Part shown: piece by piece, positions 10,990 to 23,264 of the stretch
How the letters are laid out: each line of letters starts with the position of its first letter
Numbering within the stretch: the first letter of the stretch is position 1
Assembly: GCA_009760855.2 (NCBI GenBank)
Contig: WPIO01000279.1
Coordinates: forward strand, 62,001-126,000
From: Cristatella mucedo
Taxonomy: Eukaryota > Bryozoa > Phylactolaemata > Cristatellidae
Direction of reading: 5' to 3'
DNA: 64,000 nucleotides
Notes under the pieces: generated by a model
What the model saw: only the letters and a program-made list of their open reading frames with translations
Databases searched by the model: none
What the model was told of the DNA's origin: nothing
Translations under genes and position numbers: made by a program

Positions 10990-11640
10990 GGTAGCAGTTC
11001 TTCACACAAGCCAAGTGCAAGAGGGTGGCAAAAGCAAAATGAAGTGTGCATAACGCTTAAAAAATATTTTTTCCTGCGAGCATATCAATCTTGATTTTAA
11101 GTCCTCGTTCCATCGAACCTGACGATTGATGGCAGAGCGAGTTAAGGAATTTCCGGACTTAGACTAAGCTATAGCTTGAGGCTTCTGCGGCACTCACGTG
11201 ACGACGAGGACAAGCCAGAGGAGCTTCAACCACTGTTTATTCCGCTAGGTCTAGCAGAACAATAAGCATGCGACCGTTCACCCGTTCAAGCCATATCATT
11301 CCTAAAACAGACAGGCTGTGTCGACCCAGGGGCGATCCCGACCTGCTAAGCTGAAACGCACCAGCCAGGCCCACTGAACTAGCTCTGTGCTGCGACAACG
11401 CATTAGTCGGATGCTAAAATTTACTGGGTGTTCAAAGGAGAAAGGTTTCAGGAAAGTAGAAGGCATTTATTGTGAACTGTGATAACCACAGCTAGAAACT
11501 GGCGGTATTTATTGCTGCAATTCACTATTCCGTCGTCTTACCTTTTTTGGAACACTAAAGAGCACCAAGTTTTTAAATTTAAGATCAATTCTGGGGTGGA
11601 AAGAACAAAATAGGTGCTTAGCCATCACTTTCAAATGTGG
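10990..11640 (+). mobile_element. L2-like family A 5'-region fragment
   Basis: Aligns with 37290-37930, the part upstream of the endonuclease in the near full-length copy. Shared anchors include GATTTTAAGTCCTCGTTCCATCG (compare GATTTTATTGAAGTCC...CCATCG) and TTTTTTGGAACACTAAAGAGCACC (compare CTGTTTGGAACAATAATGAGCACC). It carries no readable frame. Confidence 0.6.
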
Positions 11641-11644
11641 CTGT

Positions 11645-12060
11645 AATTAGGTGGAGTGCAAAATTGGAGGCTGTGTAAGGTATCTATAATGGACTTAACA
11701 GCCTTTTCTGTTATTTGGAGCGACTAGCTGAAGATATGAGTTGAATGCTTGACAAATGAAGTAGAGACGCTTGCAAATTTCCACATTGTATCCTGAACTT
11801 TTTCACTTTTTGCTGTTTCTCAAATTTGGTTCGGCATCACAAGGAAGACTGACCTCATCCAGAAATGACTGCATGATCCAATGATGAACTTAAGAGACGA
11901 CTACCGCGACCTTGAATCTTTTGACATTGAGGTGTCAATACTTGGAGAAGACGAGTTCTAATATTAAATAGTAGATTAAAAGGAAGATGTGAATCGTGGG
12001 AGTTAGCAGTTGAACGAAGAGATCGCCCAAGGACAATGGTGCGTGGTGATTTCTCACAAA
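11645..12060. other. No gene recognised
   Basis: Mixed-composition sequence with no sustained frame or repeat match that I can support. Confidence 0.4.
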
Positions 12061-12061
12061 T

Positions 12062-12255
12062 GAAAATTAATAAATAAATTCAAGCTGATTTAACAGCCTC
12101 TCTTTGTTCAGCGACAGAAAAGCCTTAACTGTTATCACCACCGCTTGCAGCAGCGATAAAGGATCGCCCACCACAGGATTTGAACCCACGACCTCGGGGA
12201 CGAGGTCGTGAAAAGCAACCTCCTTACCCAGTAAGCCATTACGGCTGACTAGATG
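12062..12255 (-). mobile_element. tRNA-derived SINE, nearly complete
   Basis: Minus strand: box A TGGCTTACTGGG (12227-12238), box B GGTTCAAATCC (12176-12186). The body has GGGCGATCCTTTATCGC, GCAAGCGGTGGTGATAA and AGGCTGTTAAATCAGC, ending in an ATTTATTTATTAATTT tail. The body is shared with 24727-24905. Confidence 0.75.
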
Positions 12256-12259
12256 CAGG

Positions 12260-13350
12260 TCTCTTGGAAGAGAATAGTGACTTTCAGTGTCAACTATCTT
12301 CGATAAGGAACTGCAACTAGGCGTGGCCGGATCACAGATTATGAAGCCATGTTTGGTTTCTTGTTCAAAGCTGAGCAGCGTTTGACCACAATTTACCTGA
12401 GCCAACACGGTCAGTAATTTCTAGATCTATTTCTATGTATTTCTATCTATTTCAATGTATTTTCTAGATCAATTTCTAGATCTTTGAGTGCTCTCTTGTT
12501 AAGATGATGATGGAAGAGAAGTTTACTTTGAAGCATGTAACTGTAAAATGATTCATACCACAGGTCACGACTCGACACCATCTACAATCCAGTTCCATAG
12601 AAACTCGTCTCTTTTTTATCAGTGACGGGAAGATGTGTTTCCTACTTTGCGAGTTGCTGGTATGGCCTAGAAAGTAAGCTAAGAGTAAAATGTAGTTTTC
12701 GAAATAGTTAAATGTGGCGATGTATTTCTGTCCTGCACCTAGTATGGAAGCGTTCAAAGCAATGGCTGAGGAAGATATCTCTGGAGATAGGATGACACGG
12801 AGCAAGACAGCAGGCCGCATATATTTCTTACGAAATGCAGTGTTGCAGGAATTTACTTAATGCCTTGCTGTTTTGCTTTATTATAAACGTCAGTCAAAAA
12901 AAACGTTTCGCTCCACTAGCCGCGTGCGGATTATGCACGTTGCAACTACAGTGGGACGCCGATGATGAGCATCGTGGCGAAATAGCCGATTCTCACTTTA
13001 CGCCGAACAGCTTTTCAAGGTCAAATTTCATCTAGACCTCGTCCGTATGCCCATCGCTAATATTTTATGCGTAAGAATGTAAATCTCAATTTATTTAAGC
13101 TCTGTTTAAATAATAAATAAAATAACACATTCGTCAATTTTTCAATTGTTTTGCATTGTGTGCAATTTTTTATAAAGCTCTGCTTTTATGGTAGGCATAT
13201 AAGAGGCATAGCACTCCAAGTAATATTACTAAGCTTTACAATTTTTCGAATAAGCTTTGCTTATTCCCGGGTTTGACAGCATAATCGTTAGTTTAGGCAG
13301 CTTGATTTTGACAAAAACTAATAAATAAAAGCTCTAGGAAGCTAAATCAG
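12260..13350. other. Unresolved region with two weak frames
   Basis: A plus-strand 38-codon frame at 12744-12860 (MEAFKAMAEEDISGDRM...) follows a CACCTAG acceptor-like site. A second frame ending near 13035 contains IADSHFTPNSF, reminiscent of a THAP motif, but the zinc ligands are not in the right order. Neither is called as a gene. Confidence 0.3.
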
Positions 13351-13354
13351 GCGA

Positions 13355-13470
13355 AGTAATAATAACAATAATAATACACTTAGAAAGTCGCTCGGATAAT
13401 TCAATCTCTTTCTAAGTGCTTCAAATTTGCTGCAGAGGAAGTGAATAGCTGAGTCAGGCAGACGATCAAA
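13355..13470 (-). mobile_element. L2-like family A 3' tail
   Basis: Antisense (ATT)n, then CACTTAGAAAGTCGCTCGG and TCTCTTTCTAAGTGCTTC...TTTGCTGC, the family A terminal hairpin in diverged form. Confidence 0.6.
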
Positions 13471-13474
13471 GAAG

Positions 13475-14650
13475 AGACTTACGTGAAAGTTTGCAGCTCA
13501 GGAATACTTGAACGTAAATGCCAAAGTAAAGAATTCAAAGAAATTCAAAGTAAATATAACTGATTTGATATTAAAGGTGTGGGTTTGCAGTAACTAAAAG
13601 AGAGTGGTTTTTGGAGGCAGTGGATGCATCACTTTAAAGTGAGAGGGGTAAGTTTTTTACAGACTGCAAAATTATCGTGTCTTGCAAATTTTGAATAAGT
13701 TTCTAAGCGGCCATTCTCTCCTCTAATGACTAGTTTTTCTGAGCTTGGTGTAAGGATAGTAAGATATCAGTACATTCTATATACAAACTGGCCACAGTGG
13801 TAATTTCTTTCTTGCATGAGGCTCAACTGGAATCATCAGGCCATTAATGCTGTTATAGATCAGGAGGTAAGGTTGTCTATCCTTACGACCGAAGTCTCGG
13901 GTTCGGATACAACACTGTGAGATTCTTTACTGTAAAGGGCAAGCGTTGGTCACAGTCTTGAAGGTCTTCTTCCACTATACGCTTGACGATGCTAGATGAG
14001 CTAATTTACTTTATTGCTAGGCTTCCTAGGCACTTTATAGCCCAGTTGACTCTCATAATTAGTTGCCATTTTAAAAAAGATGCATCCAATCCCAGTCACT
14101 TGGCTGTACATACCAGGAAATTTAATGAATTTGGGAAATCAGCTTCCTTTTTAATCCATAGACATAAATAAAAGCTTTGTCAGTGATAAACTTGAAACAT
14201 CTGCATTTTAACTCAAACTAAAGAATGAGCACCCTTGAAAATACTTCCAGAAGTGTTTGAGGCACTTTCAACTTATATAATTCTGATCCGACTGGTCATA
14301 CCAGGCTCTATTAACTAAACCAAAGAAGTGAGGCAGAATTGCTTGATCATTGGCAGCCGCTTTTGGCCGTTTTTGCTAGCACTCTTTAGCAATTGTTTGA
14401 TGGCTTAGAGTCTTGAAATAATAGTTGACCCTTTTTAAGTTATTATCTTTTCTCTTGTTCACAATTGCCTTGCATCCGAAGAGGGCTTTCATAATGCAGA
14501 AAAAGTACTACATATTTTTCAAAGTTGGGTTTATACGGTGCTTAAAAGTTGTTTAGGGCAAAAGTCCAACAATAGTAACAGCATCCGTAGCATTCCAAGT
14601 ATCATGAAACCATTCGGGGCAGCTACTTAGAGTAATAGGCTAATTTTATA
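13475..14650. other. No firm gene; decayed tRNA-like box at about 13900
   Basis: A box B-like GGGTTCGGATAC occurs near 13899-13910, after GGAGGTAAGGTTG. It may be a badly decayed plus-strand SINE head. Nothing else is supported. Confidence 0.3.
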
Positions 14651-14654
14651 ATAT

Positions 14655-15775
14655 AAATAATAATAACATTACACTTGATAAAGAATGCTCAGATATGTAT
14701 ATCTTTTTCTTTGAGCTTTAAGTTTGCTGCAAAGGAAACGCGATTGAATGGGGACTAGTACAGTGCTAGCTAAGTATCTATAACACCACAGTTACTGGTG
14801 ATATGCACAAGGTCAGTGTGCAAGCTTGGCTAGTGGCCGCATCAAACAGTGTCTACACCCATAAGCACAACACAATGAATCATTGGGACCCGCTGAATGC
14901 TGTCATAAATGTGTGCGGTTTTAGTTTCTTTCTATATGTGGTGAAGACAGAGGATGTCGTGACTGAAGTCAGTAGTGAGGTCTAGCCTGTGCTAGCACAC
15001 GAATTAAAGGTGCGGTCTCCAAATGAACAGAGGTTTGGACCAGGTATATGTAAACAGTTAGATTAAAAGTGGGTGGTACGATGCCAAGTCAGGTGGGGCA
15101 TTAGGTCTGATAGGTAGGCTGGAGCCAAATATGATGGGACCTAAAAGTGAACCAAAAAACCTTGAAGTTGATACTTTGCATGAATGTTAGCCAGTGCAGG
15201 TCGACGAGAAGAGGTGCGATTTGGAAACAGGCGCGCTTACAACCGATAAGCCCAACAGCCGAGTTTTGCACCAGCTGTAAATGCCTGATTAATCTTGCCG
15301 GTGGACCAGCAAGCAGTGAATTACAGGAGTCAATACTGGTTATCGCATATGCACGGACCAACGTAGCTATAGTTTTCCCGTCTAACCAAGTCAGAATTTT
15401 TAGCAATGGCATGTAGCTGCACACAGGCAGAATTAATTGAGGAGTTGATGGGGTCGTCTAACGATAGCTCACTTTGGAACATTACACCGTGATATCGTGC
15501 CGAATCTACAGGAAATGTGCTGGCAGAGCCGACTTTGACAGCCTTTCCGCTTGCTGGATTACACTTGGTTCACCATTAACTAGTAAGTTAGTTTTATACT
15601 CATGCAACTGAAGAACATTCGCTGTCATCCATGTGTGGATGTCATGAATACGTGGAGCCAGGGAGTTGAGATAATTCGATGTGCTTGATGACTTGGAGAG
15701 ATAGAAACAAAGGTTAAAAAACTGAGTGTAATCCCCGTTGGAGTGAAAGCCTAAAGTTTAAGTCAGCAGCAAATG
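14655..15775 (-). mobile_element. L2-like family A fragment
   Basis: Runs from the antisense (ATT)n/hairpin through the 3' untranslated part into the RT. The frame LVQNSAVGLIGCKRACF, APLLVDLHWL is readable at 15101-15424, and a remnant of the YADDTQ box is near 15745. Confidence 0.85.
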
Positions 15776-15825
15776 ATGGCGCCCTCAAGGTTTGCTAACA
15801 GTGAGCCAAATCCTTGCACTTTCAG

Positions 15826-15986
15826 ACACGCCTGAGCCGACAGATATCATATTGTTGCTGATAAAGGAAACAGTCTTGAGCCGTCTCGGATTTGCCCTTC
15901 TCAGCCTGCCATTCGACCTGATTGCAATTTTTCTATCAGTTGCCGTGGAGAAATACATAGTAGGCAACCAAAGTCTGCTTTATTAG
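15826..15986 (+). CDS. candidate terminal exon with membrane segment (hypothetical)
   Basis: A strong acceptor, CCTTGCACTTTCAG, is followed in phase 1 by 52 codons and a TAG stop. The product starts TPEPTDIILLLIKETVL and has a hydrophobic span GFALLSLPFDLIAIFLSVAV before a short polar end, so a single membrane helix is plausible. The minus strand is also open over this stretch (basic, RLRRANPRR), so the coding strand is not certain. A family A copy ends just upstream. No AATAAA is seen close by. Confidence 0.35.
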
Positions 15987-16194
15987 AAATCGATGAAGGT
16001 ATGCACGAGCAACACCCACCTTATAATTCCGTAGTCACTCAAGAGTACTACGTTTGGTATTTTATCTGAATATATGTGTCATTTTCCGATGTCACCTTTC
16101 ATTAGAAGACCATATAAACTCCCTGGTCAAGAATGCCTCCTACAGCTACATCACATAGCTAGAACTCGGGCACTGTATAGATACGTACAGTGCA

Positions 16195-16903
16195 TCTAAA
16201 TTTGGCCATGCTCGTTTGACATTCAGTCCTGACCTCTGTAGCAGACTGCTTGCGGGCCTACCCACCTGTGCAGTAGGCTCCTACAGCTGGTGAAAAACTC
16301 TGCAGCTAGGCCTGTCTGTTGGGAGCATCTTAGTTACCGGATCACGCCACTTCCCTCCGACCTGCAATGGCTCCCAATCAAGCAAAGCATTGACTCAAGC
16401 TTTTGTCCACTTTTAGGTCCCTTCATTCTTTTGCTTCAGCCTAACTATAAGATCTTCACCCCACCTAGCTAAGTAACGCCCCTGATGTTTTTGGAATCTA
16501 AATGTCTAGCTATACCTCATTTGAACCTTAACCCTTTTTGAGACCATGCTTTTAGTTCGTATGCTCTGAAAGCCTGGAACTCTTCCCGAACCAGTGTCGC
16601 AGCATCTCTTGGATTTACTAAGTTCGAAAAGAAACTAACAACGCATGTATGTATAACATAGTTTATTAGGTCACCGTGATTTATGAATTATGTGACTATG
16701 AGTGATGAACTGTGCTGCTGCATGCTGCAACTAACAGCACTTACATGCTGACCCTAGGCTTGTCACTCATAACTACGGGAAATCTCTCAATTATTGAGCA
16801 TGCTACCCCTGACCAATCTGCAGAGCTTCCTTTACAGCTATTGTAAAGTGCCTAGAATGAGATTAAAATCTCTGGTGATGCTTTATCAAATGCATTATTT
16901 TTA
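16195..16903 (+). mobile_element. L2-like family A 3' fragment
   Basis: RT C-terminal codons (LVKNSAARPVCWE, PLPSDLQWLP) followed by the full 3' untranslated part and hairpin, ending in TTTATCAAATGCATTATT. Confidence 0.85.
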
Positions 16904-16904
16904 A

Positions 16905-18410
16905 CCGTAGCTAGTGGATCAAAAGCGAAAAGCCCTTCAACCATGCCTCTCATTTTGAGAATTACTTGTACCTTAACGACGCCATCATCCATTCATCCAG
17001 TTCCCGAGTGCTAGCTGACTCAGTTATCACTGCCTTACGGTAAAACTATTGACAGTCAATTTATAGATTTTAAGGAGCTACAATAATGGCTTGTTGAGGT
17101 ATTAACCGCGTTTCAATTTCTCAGAAATGACATTAAACTGGCAGTTTGAAGTTCCAGTCATCCACGTGTGAGTTGCGTCGCTCGAGCAGTCTTTATTGCA
17201 AAGGTTGGCAGCCATTTTACCACGTGATCTTGTTTTCCTGCTAATATACTTATCAGGCAGAATAAAAGTACGGTAATTGTAAGGTCGCTTTTTATTGAAT
17301 AATTAAAGTTCCTTTCGGTTGCATCGTTTAACGTTTCTAGCACTGATCTTGACACTAATAGCAGCTTCAAACTATTATGTTGGCTTCCCGTATATTAGCT
17401 GTCAGCCGCTTTAGAAAAAGATTAGTGTCTCTGAAGCTAAGCAATTTGTTTTTGAGATATCATGTTTCGAAATAAACTTTCACTGAGACATACTGATAGC
17501 ACTGGGCGTTTTTTAAAAAGGAAAATCTATTATCAAAATTGGAGAAACTAGTTCGTAACTTCTCAGCATCCTATTTTTAGCTAGTATGTAGAGATGTAAC
17601 AATAGAAATTTAATTGATACTTACCATTTAAAATTAGTTTTAGACTTTAGCATCTAATCCTTAAATTTGATGACGCTGGTAAGGGCTTCGAGTAAGTGCA
17701 AATATGAGCTTGAGCTAAAGAGCTACAATTGAATACTTAGGGTTAAAAAAGCCGAAGTCGGAAAACGCAGTCAAAGGATTAGCTGAGGCCCAACCTCTGG
17801 TAAGTTTTTCCCACCTCTAGGAAAAGGACAAGCCATGAGCGTCAAATGAATAATAATTGCAAATCTTTTGAGGGCAAAGTAAAGACCACGTGCCACTAAG
17901 TCACCTATTTTGTCTATGCTTCAAGCATGCATAAGGCGAATTCATAAATCTTGCGATACGCCAAAGATCCAGCCAGGTGCTTGATAGCTTGCCTACAGAT
18001 TTAGCAACAATTAAGAGTTATGATGTGCACAAATAGTACCCTTTATTTTGGAGCTGACACAACGGATATGACGTCTTCATACTCTCCTACATTAGTGGTG
18101 CAGTTTCTACTTAGCAATGGGACCAGAAGATCTCAGCTAGAGCAAATTCGGTCAGGCCAGTGCTGCTAGGTCTGTATTGTGGCCGTGCTTCAGTTAGAAC
18201 CGTACTCTCGTTAAATGAAATAGTAAATCTCATTGCTCAAAGCCAGCGGCTCATTGCGGTCATTATTTTTATGGTCCCTCGGTAAAAATTATCTGTGAAT
18301 GTCGCAGTAAATTATGAAAAATGCTTTTTATAGCCAACCCTAGTTCAAGGTTTGCATGTCTAATTAAAGAATCAGAGTTAATCTCTCAAGACATTTTCAT
18401 TATGATTATA
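16905..18410. other. No firm gene
   Basis: AT-rich. A minus-strand frame at 17158-17370 has a hydrophobic stretch (TITVLLFCLISILAG) but no supporting splice sites or start. Nothing is called. Confidence 0.4.
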
Positions 18411-18411
18411 A

Positions 18412-18426
18412 ATATATATATAGGAG

Positions 18427-18475
<49 letters not shown>

Positions 18476-18480
18476 TATAT
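18412..18480. repeat. (TA)n microsatellite flanked by TAGGAGGA
   Basis: A pure TA run; the short motif ATATAGGAGGA occurs on both sides. Confidence 0.9.
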
Positions 18481-18903
18481 AGGAGGAACTGTGGCACAAA
18501 TCAATAAGATAAACACATATTCCGATCTGCTTCACTCACGCTCAAACTCTTGGAAAGTTGGAGACTTTTAGAAGACAATTTTTTAAACACAATTGCACGG
18601 TAATAGTAACCCACTATAACTGTATATAAACAGTACACATTATCTTGCTTGTTTTGCATGAGAGCTACTGAGACATTTTAAATTTTAAAGAAAATTTCTC
18701 TATTCACAGACAAACAAGTTCGAAGTAAAATTAAAAAAAGTTTATTATTACGATTCCACCATACTGCCTGAGCTAAGTAAAGCTAAACTACAAACATTTC
18801 TGATCTATATTTGTCATTCGATAGTACTAAATTATAATTATGATATCACCTGACAAAAACATAATAACGTCCAGCACTGTATCAAGGAAGGCATTAATAC
18901 AAT

Positions 18904-18909
18904 TTTATT
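18904..18909 (-). terminator. AATAAA polyadenylation signal of gene P1
   Basis: AATAAA on the minus strand about 48 bases after the P1 stop codon. The paralogue P2 has the same arrangement. Confidence 0.6.
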
Positions 18910-18956
18910 AATATTTAAGAACAGCAAGGAACTCAAAGAAGTGGCAGTTATTCGAT

Positions 18957-19285
18957 TTAGGTATCTCTCCTGTCAGGATACATGGTTTGGCTTTGCGGAT
19001 GTGCCACAGAGCTTTCCAGTAGCTGTGAGGCTGTTGGAGTCGCCAAAGCTGGAGTCGGAATGGATATCGGATGCTGTCTGCTACTGCTGTCCACCATTTC
19101 TGTTTTAGCCACAGCTCCATCGGAACTCTCGCTAGCGATCCTCCTGGAACGCTGGACTAGCCCAAACACAATGGCATCGACCAAAGCATCGTCATTGTCA
19201 ACTGGAACTGGCTGCAGATGAAGTTCCTCATTAGAATCAGTTGAATCGTAGTCTTGCTCTCCGTCAGATCCCAAGCTGTCTTCAA
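18957..19285 (-). CDS. gene P1, terminal exon (novel Ser/Asp-rich protein)
   Basis: The minus-strand acceptor TTTGTTTTAG is followed in phase 1 by 108 codons and TAA, then AATAAA. The product is hydrophilic: LGSDGEQDYDSTDSNEE, NDDALVDAIVFGLVQR (a possible short amphipathic helix), SSDGAVAKTEMVDSSSRQ, then a Pro/Ser/Thr-rich end. It is clearly paralogous to 56759-57075, sharing LGSD, the YxSTDS motif, NDD-LV-A, GL, GAV, VDSS, QLLESS/QLQEST and the phase-1 acceptor. Upstream P1 exons at 25386, 27114 and 29553 all join in frame; the last junction gives Ile. The 6.1-kb intron before it is filled with LINE insertions. No known family is recognised and function is unknown. Confidence 0.65.
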
Positions 19286-19859
19286 CTAAAACAAATGTTC
19301 AGTATTAATCAAACTTGAAAAAGTATTGCTATAGCAAACTGCTCCACCAGTAATCGGCTGCAATAGGAACCAGCATTTTGCAACAGTTCTTAAACATCGA
19401 TCCATCTTTAAGTGATAAAAGGTTATTATTCAGTTAGATAAAGTGACCAAGTTATGTTATTGCATGATTTCAAATTTGCGATTACATTATCGTAAAACTA
19501 ACTAACTAAACACGATTCTTGAAAAATGATAGATACACCATACCTGCCATAAGTTTGTACTTTTACCTTTCTAAAAATTTACAATATCGATCAAAACATT
19601 TTCGTGATCTCTTATTTAGCTACCGGATAGCAACTTGAAAATAGTGGCAGTACAAAATCACCCGAAGTTATCAAGTGCTATATATCACGGATTATACTAA
19701 AAGTAATTTAAACTAACTTCGCGAAAATTGCAACTTCTCTATTTGGGTTGTTTTAGAATTCGTTTTGACAAATGAGTAAACGCCTTAAGATTCAAATAAC
19801 ATTTAGGAGATCACCTACGGTTATTGAAAAATGAACCTGCCTTTGATGCATTTCGTTTT

Positions 19860-20228
19860 CACTGATGTACCTCCCTGATTGCAAGGCTACGACACTCTGA
19901 AATACCATACGTCCATCAGAGGTTAAGCCTCTAAGCTAAACTTGCTAGTCATGAGCACAGCCACATCAGCCGATTGTAAACGACCAGCACAGGCTCCCAG
20001 GTTGGATGCTCATCTAAACCCAGTATTGTTAAACACTTTTAGTTCTACTCTGTATTTGCCTCCCTGATCAGATTTAATCCTGCACTAGATTGGGCATAGT
20101 ACCACTTACTTTCCTGAATCAAATTCGTTTCGGAACATCTACAGGTCATAAATTCTTTACTGACAATGTCTTTAGTCCTAAAGCTCCAAATGGCTTGAAC
20201 GCCATCCCGAAAGATGTTAATAAAAACG
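19860..20228 (+). mobile_element. L2-like family A fragment
   Basis: Very diverged plus-strand copy covering the LVCRE...HWLP, CACTTTTAG and TTTCGGAATC...CGTACAAACC segments. It breaks off where a minus-strand tail begins. Confidence 0.6.
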
Positions 20229-20229
20229 A

Positions 20230-20480
20230 ATGTTCGCAGAGCCCTCTCAGAGAACTTGGTCTCTTTCCGGGCACTTCACTCTGTTGTAAAAGGCATGATC
20301 ATGCGTCTGTATGTTCGATATCAAAAAAGTATAATATGGCTAGAGGTGAAACCCACAGAGTTAGGTTGAAAATGTGGTAAGCAGTAACAGGCCAAGTAAT
20401 TGCTCACTAAAGCTTGAAAACAGAAATCACACGGATCAAATAAATGCTGTGATAACTACCTGATCTGCAGCTTTGTTTTA
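20230..20480 (-). mobile_element. L2-like family A 3' tail
   Basis: Antisense hairpin (CCCTCTCAGAGAACTTGGTCTCTTTC), the ATATGGCTAGAGGTGA and CACAGAGTTAGG segments, and GAAATCACACGGATC; joined directly to the plus-strand fragment. Confidence 0.6.
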
Positions 20481-21184
20481 AATTTCACAAGGCCGGGATA
20501 AGTCCTAAGGAATAGCTTTCATGGTACCACTTAATACGAAATGGGGACCTTTTTCGAAGTGTTCATCATCCATGATTGTGCTCTTTCTTTACTCAGCTAC
20601 CGTACACGGCTTAACATTAGACCTCATGGAAATCCTTCTTGGTCGGAAGTTTAGCGATTTCCAATGATTAAAGTATCCATGTAGCAAAAAAATTAACGTT
20701 CTGTACATTTATCTTACCATGAAAAAATATATTCTTTGACATCGCTGCTCAGTTCATAATGCAACATATCCTCACTGTTAAAATGCTAAAAACTCTCCCT
20801 GGAGACCTAACTGACCTATGTAATTTAATGCATCAATGTCGATGGAACATAAGGCAATTTATTAATAAGCATATGCAACTATTATCTAAGGAAAAATTAA
20901 AACGCGAGGCCAAGGCCGTATTTTTTTACAACTTTTACTTATCCTCTAAGCGATATAATCGCCTAAATAAAATTGAGGTTTACATTTTCCTACTGATGAG
21001 ATCCGGCTGTACATAGGCTTTGATCTTCCTATTTTTTAAGTGAGCCAAAGTTCCCCTAATAGGTGGCTGCCGAAATTATTACAATTTGCATTTTGTTGGC
21101 AACAAACGTTCTCAAATTGTACGACGATTAAAATTGCCTTACACGTTGTGGAACAATCCGTAATATTTTCTGTCATACGTATGC

Positions 21185-21985
21185 AATTGATGACAACGAT
21201 CGGTCTGGCAGATGAGGCTCTGGCCTAGTTTAAATCGTACTTGAATGATCGTGTTAAGTCTGTGTCGTGTGGGGGTCAGGTATCACACACGAGACGAGTC
21301 CCAATTGCTGTCCCTCGTGGGTCCGTCCTCTTGCTGACCTCTATTTATACTCAACCTCTGGCAAAATTGATGGAGGACCATGCAATAGGATATACTTTTA
21401 TGCTGACGATATGAAGCTCTATTTGTCACTGAAATCGTTGGAATATGCTGCAGCAACTGATAAACTGAAGGCTTGCCTTGCCGAAATTCAATCATGGATG
21501 TCAGACAACTTCGTGAATCTATATGACGATAAAGCCAAACTGCAGCTAATAGGAGACCCTAACTTTGTGGCTGAAATAAAAGGCTTAGGTGTTATATCAG
21601 CTGAAGCGGTTGTGCGACCGTCAACGAGTGCTCAAATTTTCGGTATTTTCGACTGCTTCTTAAATTTTAAGAGCCGCATTTAGAGAGCTACTTTAACAGC
21701 TAGAATAAACGTCCGATCCCTATCTAAGATTACGAGCTGTCTTCCAAAGTGGCTCGCGAAAAATTTAAATACTTCGTTAGTTCTGTCTTGGCTTGATTAA
21801 TGAAGTTTTGTTTTGACTGAACTACTGAAGAAAGCCCCTACGCCACTACAGTTGGCTATGAATATGACCGCAAGGCTAGTTTTCAAGTCCCAGAGCTTTG
21901 ACCACGTGTCTTTTTTGCTGAAAAGGAAAAGATATCAGCTGGTACGTCAACGGATACAGACCAAAGTTCAAATGGTTTATGGTTT
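21185..21985 (+). mobile_element. L2-like family B fragment, RT
   Basis: Plus strand: TIGLADEALA, SCGGQ, then FYADDMKLYLSLK (active-site YADD intact), LKACLAEIQSWMSDNFVNL and a diverged thumb/C-terminal part (MTARLVFKSQSFDHVSFLL). Stops and frameshifts are present. Confidence 0.85.
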
Positions 21986-22465
21986 AGGGCTTCAGGTTTC
22001 CAAACGACTTGAGGTTTGTTCAAGGTAGTGGTAAACTTTTGAATTCCGAAAAGCTGGTGATACGATGCGTGGCCTGGTAGGGGGGTAGATCGGAGAGACA
22101 GGCTGGAGCCAAAGAATGAAGTGACCTAAAAGTGATCGACTAAACCTTTAAGTCAATCCGTTGCTTGACTGGTAGCCAGTGCTGGTCGGCAAGAATTGGT
22201 GCAATGTGGCTACTGGGACGCTCACGACTGACAAGCCTAGCTGCACGGTTTTGAACCAGCTGCAATCGACTGATTGGGCATGCTGTTAGGCCAGGAAGCA
22301 GTGATTGGCAGAAGTCAAGAAGGGATGTTACAAATACAAGGACCTTGTTAGACGTGGCATCCTTATCTAAACATGCCCGAGTTGAGGCAATGTTAAGCAT
22401 CTGAAATTAGGCAGACGTGATTGTGGAGCTGATATGGTCGTCTAAGGAGATATCACTTTGGAACA
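21985..22465 (-). mobile_element. L2-like family A fragment
   Basis: The frame CPISRLQLVQNRAARLVSRE, APILADQHWLPVKQRIDL is readable at 22140-22400. It abuts the family B copy on the left and a (CA)n/(TA)n tract on the right. Confidence 0.85.
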
Positions 22466-22483
22466 TGATACTTGAATACACAC

Positions 22484-22610
<127 letters not shown>

Positions 22611-22689
22611 TCCGCCCAGATGCCAAAAACTAGTTATTAGTAATGCAGGCGTTCCTAATTTGTCATACAGCTTGAACCAACGATTCTTG

Positions 22690-22832
22690 TCATCTCAAAT
22701 ATTCATCATATTTTACTTACTATTCTATTCTATTGCGTATCACTTTGCAGCAAATGTAAAGCGCCTAGAAAGAGATTAAGTTCTCTGAGGGCGCTTTATC
22801 AAGTGCAATATTATTATTATTATTATTATTAT
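22690..22832 (+). mobile_element. L2-like family A 3' tail
   Basis: A well-preserved terminal hairpin: GCAAATGTAAAGCGCCTAGA, GATTAAGTTCTCTGAGGGCG, CTTTATCAAGTGCAA, then (TTA)n. Confidence 0.9.
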
Positions 22833-23219
22833 CACGACACGGTCATTGAAACTTCCACCTTAAAGACTGAGCGAAAACCAGCACTGATACTACATTGATT
22901 TTCATCAGGTTACACGTAATAAATTTTAACATGCTACAATTATTTAGTAATTCAGTGCTACAAATGACTGCTTTATTTGATTATTACCAGTTCTTGTTGA
23001 GGTTTGGGGTCGCCGGTTAGGCAAATTGGCTCCTACAACAGGAAAAATATAAAATAGTGTGAACAATTAAAGCTAATTACAGACCCACTGCTTTGCTGAT
23101 ACTCAGCTTATTGCAATTATGCCTTAGATGTGAAATTGGGCCTCCTATCAAAATTTGTATTGAGTTTAGACACCGTTTTTTTATTATAAAAAACAGATTA
23201 CCAAAAGCTGCTACTACAG

Positions 23220-23264
23220 CAAAAGTTGCTGACGAATTAGCGACGACGGCAATAAAATTAGTAG
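23220..23264 (+). CDS. candidate 45-base symmetric phase-1 exon
   Basis: GCTACTACAG acceptor, 45 open bases in phase 1 (KVADELATTAIKLV) and donor GTGAAG. Length and phases fit the pattern of the minus-strand genes, but the strand is opposite and no partner exon is identified. The same frame runs on to a stop after NALSN, so a terminal exon is also possible. Confidence 0.25.

Noticed and set aside
12925-13035. THAP-domain remnant (IADSHFTPNSF)
   Set aside because: Only the C-terminal pattern resembles THAP; the zinc ligands and the AVPTY-like end are not found.
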